49,911 nucleotides of DNA from Kocuria tytonicola (lineage in GTDB: Bacteria; Actinomycetota; Actinomycetes; Actinomycetales; Micrococcaceae): contig NZ_PHOA01000005.1 in NCBI RefSeq assembly GCF_003687455.1, positions 1-49,911 of the forward strand, written 5' to 3'. The notes under the pieces were generated by a model, which saw only the letters and a list, made by a program, of their open reading frames with translations, was not told the origin of the DNA and searched no databases. Below are positions 47,878 to 49,911 of this stretch, in pieces (the stretch's first letter is position 1; every line of letters begins with the position of its first letter). Both the position numbers and the translations under genes were made by a program.

Positions 47878-48249
47878 ATGATCGTGGGAACCGGCGTGGA
47901 CATCGTGGACATCGCGCGCTTCGAGGGACAGCTCGCCCGCACGCCGCGGCTGCGCGAGCGGCTGTTCGTGCCGCACGAGCGCGAGCTGCCGCTGCGTTCG
48001 CTGGCCGCGCGGTTCGCCGTGAAGGAGGCCGCGGCCAAGGCGCTGCAGGCGCCTCCGGGAATGGTCTGGCAGGACTGCTGGACCACGAACGGCGAGCACG
48101 GCGCACCTCGGCTGCACACCACGGGCACCGTGGCCGAGCAGCAGCGGCGCCTCGGTGTGGAGTCCTGGCACGTGAGCATCTCCCACGACGGCGGCATGGC
48201 CGTGGCGTTCGTCGTGGCCGAGGGACAGGGAGGAACCCGCGGTGATTGA
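47878..48249 (+). CDS. acpS: Holo-[acyl-carrier-protein] synthase
   Basis: AcpS transfers phosphopantetheine from CoA to acyl carrier protein. It has 123 residues from ATG 47878 ([16 protein letters not shown]). The magnesium ligands are D8 and the glutamate of [11 protein letters not shown] (E50). [16 protein letters not shown] is the C-terminal motif. The next gene starts inside its last codons, eight bases before the stop's end. Pairing of acpS with nnr is common in bacteria. Confidence 0.95.
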   Translation: MIVGTGVDIVDIARFEGQLARTPRLRERLFVPHERELPLRSLAARFAVKEAAAKALQAPPGMVWQDCWTTNGEHGAPRLHTTGTVAEQQRRLGVESWHVSISHDGGMAVAFVVAEGQGGTRGD

Positions 48250-49911
48250 GGCGTATTCCGGTGACCAGGTGCGCGCTGCCGAGCAGCCGTCGCTGGACGG
48301 CGGGCTGGGCGGCACGCTCATGCGGCGCGCGGCCCGCGGTCTGGCCCGGGTGTGCGAGGATCAGCTGAGGCGGGTCAACCCCCAGGGGTTGCTGCGCGGT
48401 GGCTCCGCCGTGCTCCTGGTGGGATCCGGCAACAACGGCGGGGACGCGCTCTGGGCCGGCGCCTTCCTGAGAGGTCGGGGCATGGCCGTGACCGCCGTGC
48501 TCACGGGCTCGCGGGTCCACCAGGAGGGTCTGGCTGTCCTTCGGCGTGCGGGCGGCAGGGTGCTGCGGCTCGTGGCCGAGGACGACCCGCACGGGGGCGG
48601 TGCCACGGAGCTGCCGGCCGACGTCGCCGAGGTTCCCACCACCGCCGTGCCCGGGGTCGTGTCGCTCATGTGCTCGGCGCAGCTCGTGGTGGACGGGATG
48701 CTCGGAACCGGTGGTCACGGTGGGCTGCGCGGGCTTCCGGCGCAGCTCGTGACGGCCTTCGCCGCGCGGCGCGACGGCGCGGCTCCACGGGTGAGCGCCA
48801 CTGTCGCGGAGGGCGCCGCCCACCGATCGGAGAGCACCGCCCGCCGTCCGGGGGGCACCGTCCGCGGGGCGGGCGCCCCGGCGCCGTTCCCGGAACGGAC
48901 TCCCCGGATCGTGGCCTGCGATCTGGTCTCGGGTGTCTCCGCCGACACCGGCGAGGCCCCGGGGCCGGTGCTGCGCGCACACGCCACGGTGACGTTCGGT
49001 GCCGCCAAGACCGGACACGTGGTGGCTCCGGGGGAGCAGGCCGCGGGCGAGCTCAGGGTGGTCCCCATCGGCATCGAGGACGAGCTGGGCGAGGCCGCGG
49101 TGCACCGGCTCCAGGCGCAGGACGTCCTCGCAGCGTGGCCGCGTCCCGGGGCCACGGACACCAAGTACACGCGCGGGGTGCTGGGTGTGGTGGCCGGTGC
49201 TCCCAGCTACCCGGGTGCCGCGATCATGTGCACCCAGGCGGCCGTGAACGCGGGCGCCGGGATGGTCCGCTTCCTGGGTGACGCCACCGCCCGCGCCATG
49301 GTGCTGGCCCGCAGCCCCGAGGTGGTGTGCTCCGACGACCAGCCCTGGGACGTGCACGTCCAGGCCTGGCTGGCCGGACCGGGCGTGGTGGGGGACGAGT
49401 CCCAGACCGCCCGGGTGCAGGCCGTGATCGAGGCGCCGGAACCCGCCGTTCTGGACGCGGGCGCGCTCGACGCCGCCGCGCGCTCGGTGGCCGACGCCCG
49501 CCTGGGTCCGCACAAGATCCTCACCCCGCACGCGGGAGAGCTCTCGCAGATCTTCGAGTGGCTGCACGGCTTCGGGCTGTGCCCCAGCCGCGTGGAACGC
49601 ACGGACATCGAGGCGAACCCGCTGCACTGGGCCCGTGAGGCGGCGCGTCTCACCGGGGCCACGGTGCTGCTCAAGGGTGCCACCACGGTGATCGCCTCGC
49701 CCGTGGCGGTGACCTCGGCCGGGGGTGGAGACCGTGTCCAATGCGGTGAAGAGAGCGGTTCCCAGGGCGAGGACGGCGTCGGTGCCCCAGCACGCGGCGG
49801 AACGGACGCGCGGACGGGCGCGGCGGCGTCGTCCTCCGGGGCGGGCGGGTGCCTGTGCCTGAGCGTGGGGGACGCGAGCCCCTGGCTGGCCACGGCCGGG
49901 TCGGGGGACAC
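48242..49911 (+). CDS. nnr: Bifunctional NAD(P)H-hydrate epimerase/dehydratase, cut by the window end
   Basis: Nnr repairs hydrated NAD(P)H: the N-terminal domain epimerises and the C-terminal domain dehydrates with ADP or ATP. GTG 48242 overlaps acpS by 8 bases, with AGGGAGGAA upstream. The frame is open to the right edge, over 556 residues. [11 protein letters not shown] and [11 protein letters not shown] (60-70), then [11 protein letters not shown] near 227, mark the epimerase. [20 protein letters not shown] and TAGSGD mark the dehydratase. Low-complexity inserts lie at about 184-220 and 494-538. The 3' end is outside the window. Confidence 0.92.
   Translation, partial: MIEAYSGDQVRAAEQPSLDGGLGGTLMRRAARGLARVCEDQLRRVNPQGLLRGGSAVLLVGSGNNGGDALWAGAFLRGRGMAVTAVLTGSRVHQEGLAVLRRAGGRVLRLVAEDDPHGGGATELPADVAEVPTTAVPGVVSLMCSAQLVVDGMLGTGGHGGLRGLPAQLVTAFAARRDGAAPRVSATVAEGAAHRSESTARRPGGTVRGAGAPAPFPERTPRIVACDLVSGVSADTGEAPGPVLRAHATVTFGAAKTGHVVAPGEQAAGELRVVPIGIEDELGEAAVHRLQAQDVLAAWPRPGATDTKYTRGVLGVVAGAPSYPGAAIMCTQAAVNAGAGMVRFLGDATARAMVLARSPEVVCSDDQPWDVHVQAWLAGPGVVGDESQTARVQAVIEAPEPAVLDAGALDAAARSVADARLGPHKILTPHAGELSQIFEWLHGFGLCPSRVERTDIEANPLHWAREAARLTGATVLLKGATTVIASPVAVTSAGGGDRVQCGEESGSQGEDGVGAPARGGTDARTGAAASSSGAGGCLCLSVGDASPWLATAGSGD
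48809..48871 (+). repeat. Three imperfect 21-bp tandem repeats inside nnr
   Basis: Three in-frame 21-base units (48809-48829, 48830-48850, 48851-48871) encode [14 protein letters not shown] and GGTVRGA. They lie in the insert of the epimerase domain. Confidence 0.65.

Overview
The window is a high-GC, almost fully coding stretch of an actinobacterial chromosome. Gene content and order point to the family Micrococcaceae, plausibly Kocuria or a close relative. The pointers are an spc operon without the S14 gene, secY-adk-map-rlmN-infA-rpmJ-rpsM-rpsK-rpoA-rplQ-truA in series, an L17 with a C-terminal 'sunset' domain, and many GTG starts. The genus is inference; no search was run. I see no tRNA, rRNA, CRISPR, insertion sequence or prophage.

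Layout. 1-1.3 kb: moaE (5' end possibly cut) and fdhD, for molybdopterin and formate dehydrogenase. 1.3-2.7 kb: rplJ-rplL behind an L10-type leader. 2.8-7.1 kb: a tandem glycine riboswitch and gcvP-gcvT. 7.3-8.0 kb: a metallo-beta-lactamase-fold hydrolase. 8.1-15.8 kb: rpoB-rpoC. 16-20.6 kb: rpsL-rpsG-fusA-tuf (str operon). 20.7-26.4 kb: the S10 operon, rpsJ to rpsQ. 26.5-31 kb: the spc operon, rplN to rplO. 31.2-35.5 kb: secY, adk, map, rlmN. 35.5-40.3 kb: infA, rpmJ, rpsM, rpsK, rpoA, rplQ, truA. 40.4-41.6 kb: rplM-rpsI. 41.7-49.9 kb: ppk2, glmM, mscL(-), coaA(-), glmS, acpS, and an Nnr repair gene that runs off the right edge.

The genes are dominated by growth machinery: ribosomal proteins, RNA polymerase core subunits, elongation factors, the Sec translocon, Met aminopeptidase, and rRNA and tRNA modification. 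The right end supplies UDP-GlcNAc precursors (glmS, glmM), CoA and acyl-carrier cofactors (coaA, acpS), NAD(P)H repair and osmotic protection.

I found no accessory island and no obviously new protein system. The less ordinary signals are in non-coding RNA and protein tails. They include a branched fold in the tuf leader, a second closed fold in the rpsL leader, and a terminator-like hairpin with a T-tract in the rpoB leader. Five neighbouring right-end genes look leaderless, with a -10 box 7-9 nt before the ATG. S3 and S5 carry Arg/Gly tails, L17 carries the extra domain, and TruA and Nnr carry low-complexity inserts. All folds were paired by eye, without energy calculation or covariation.
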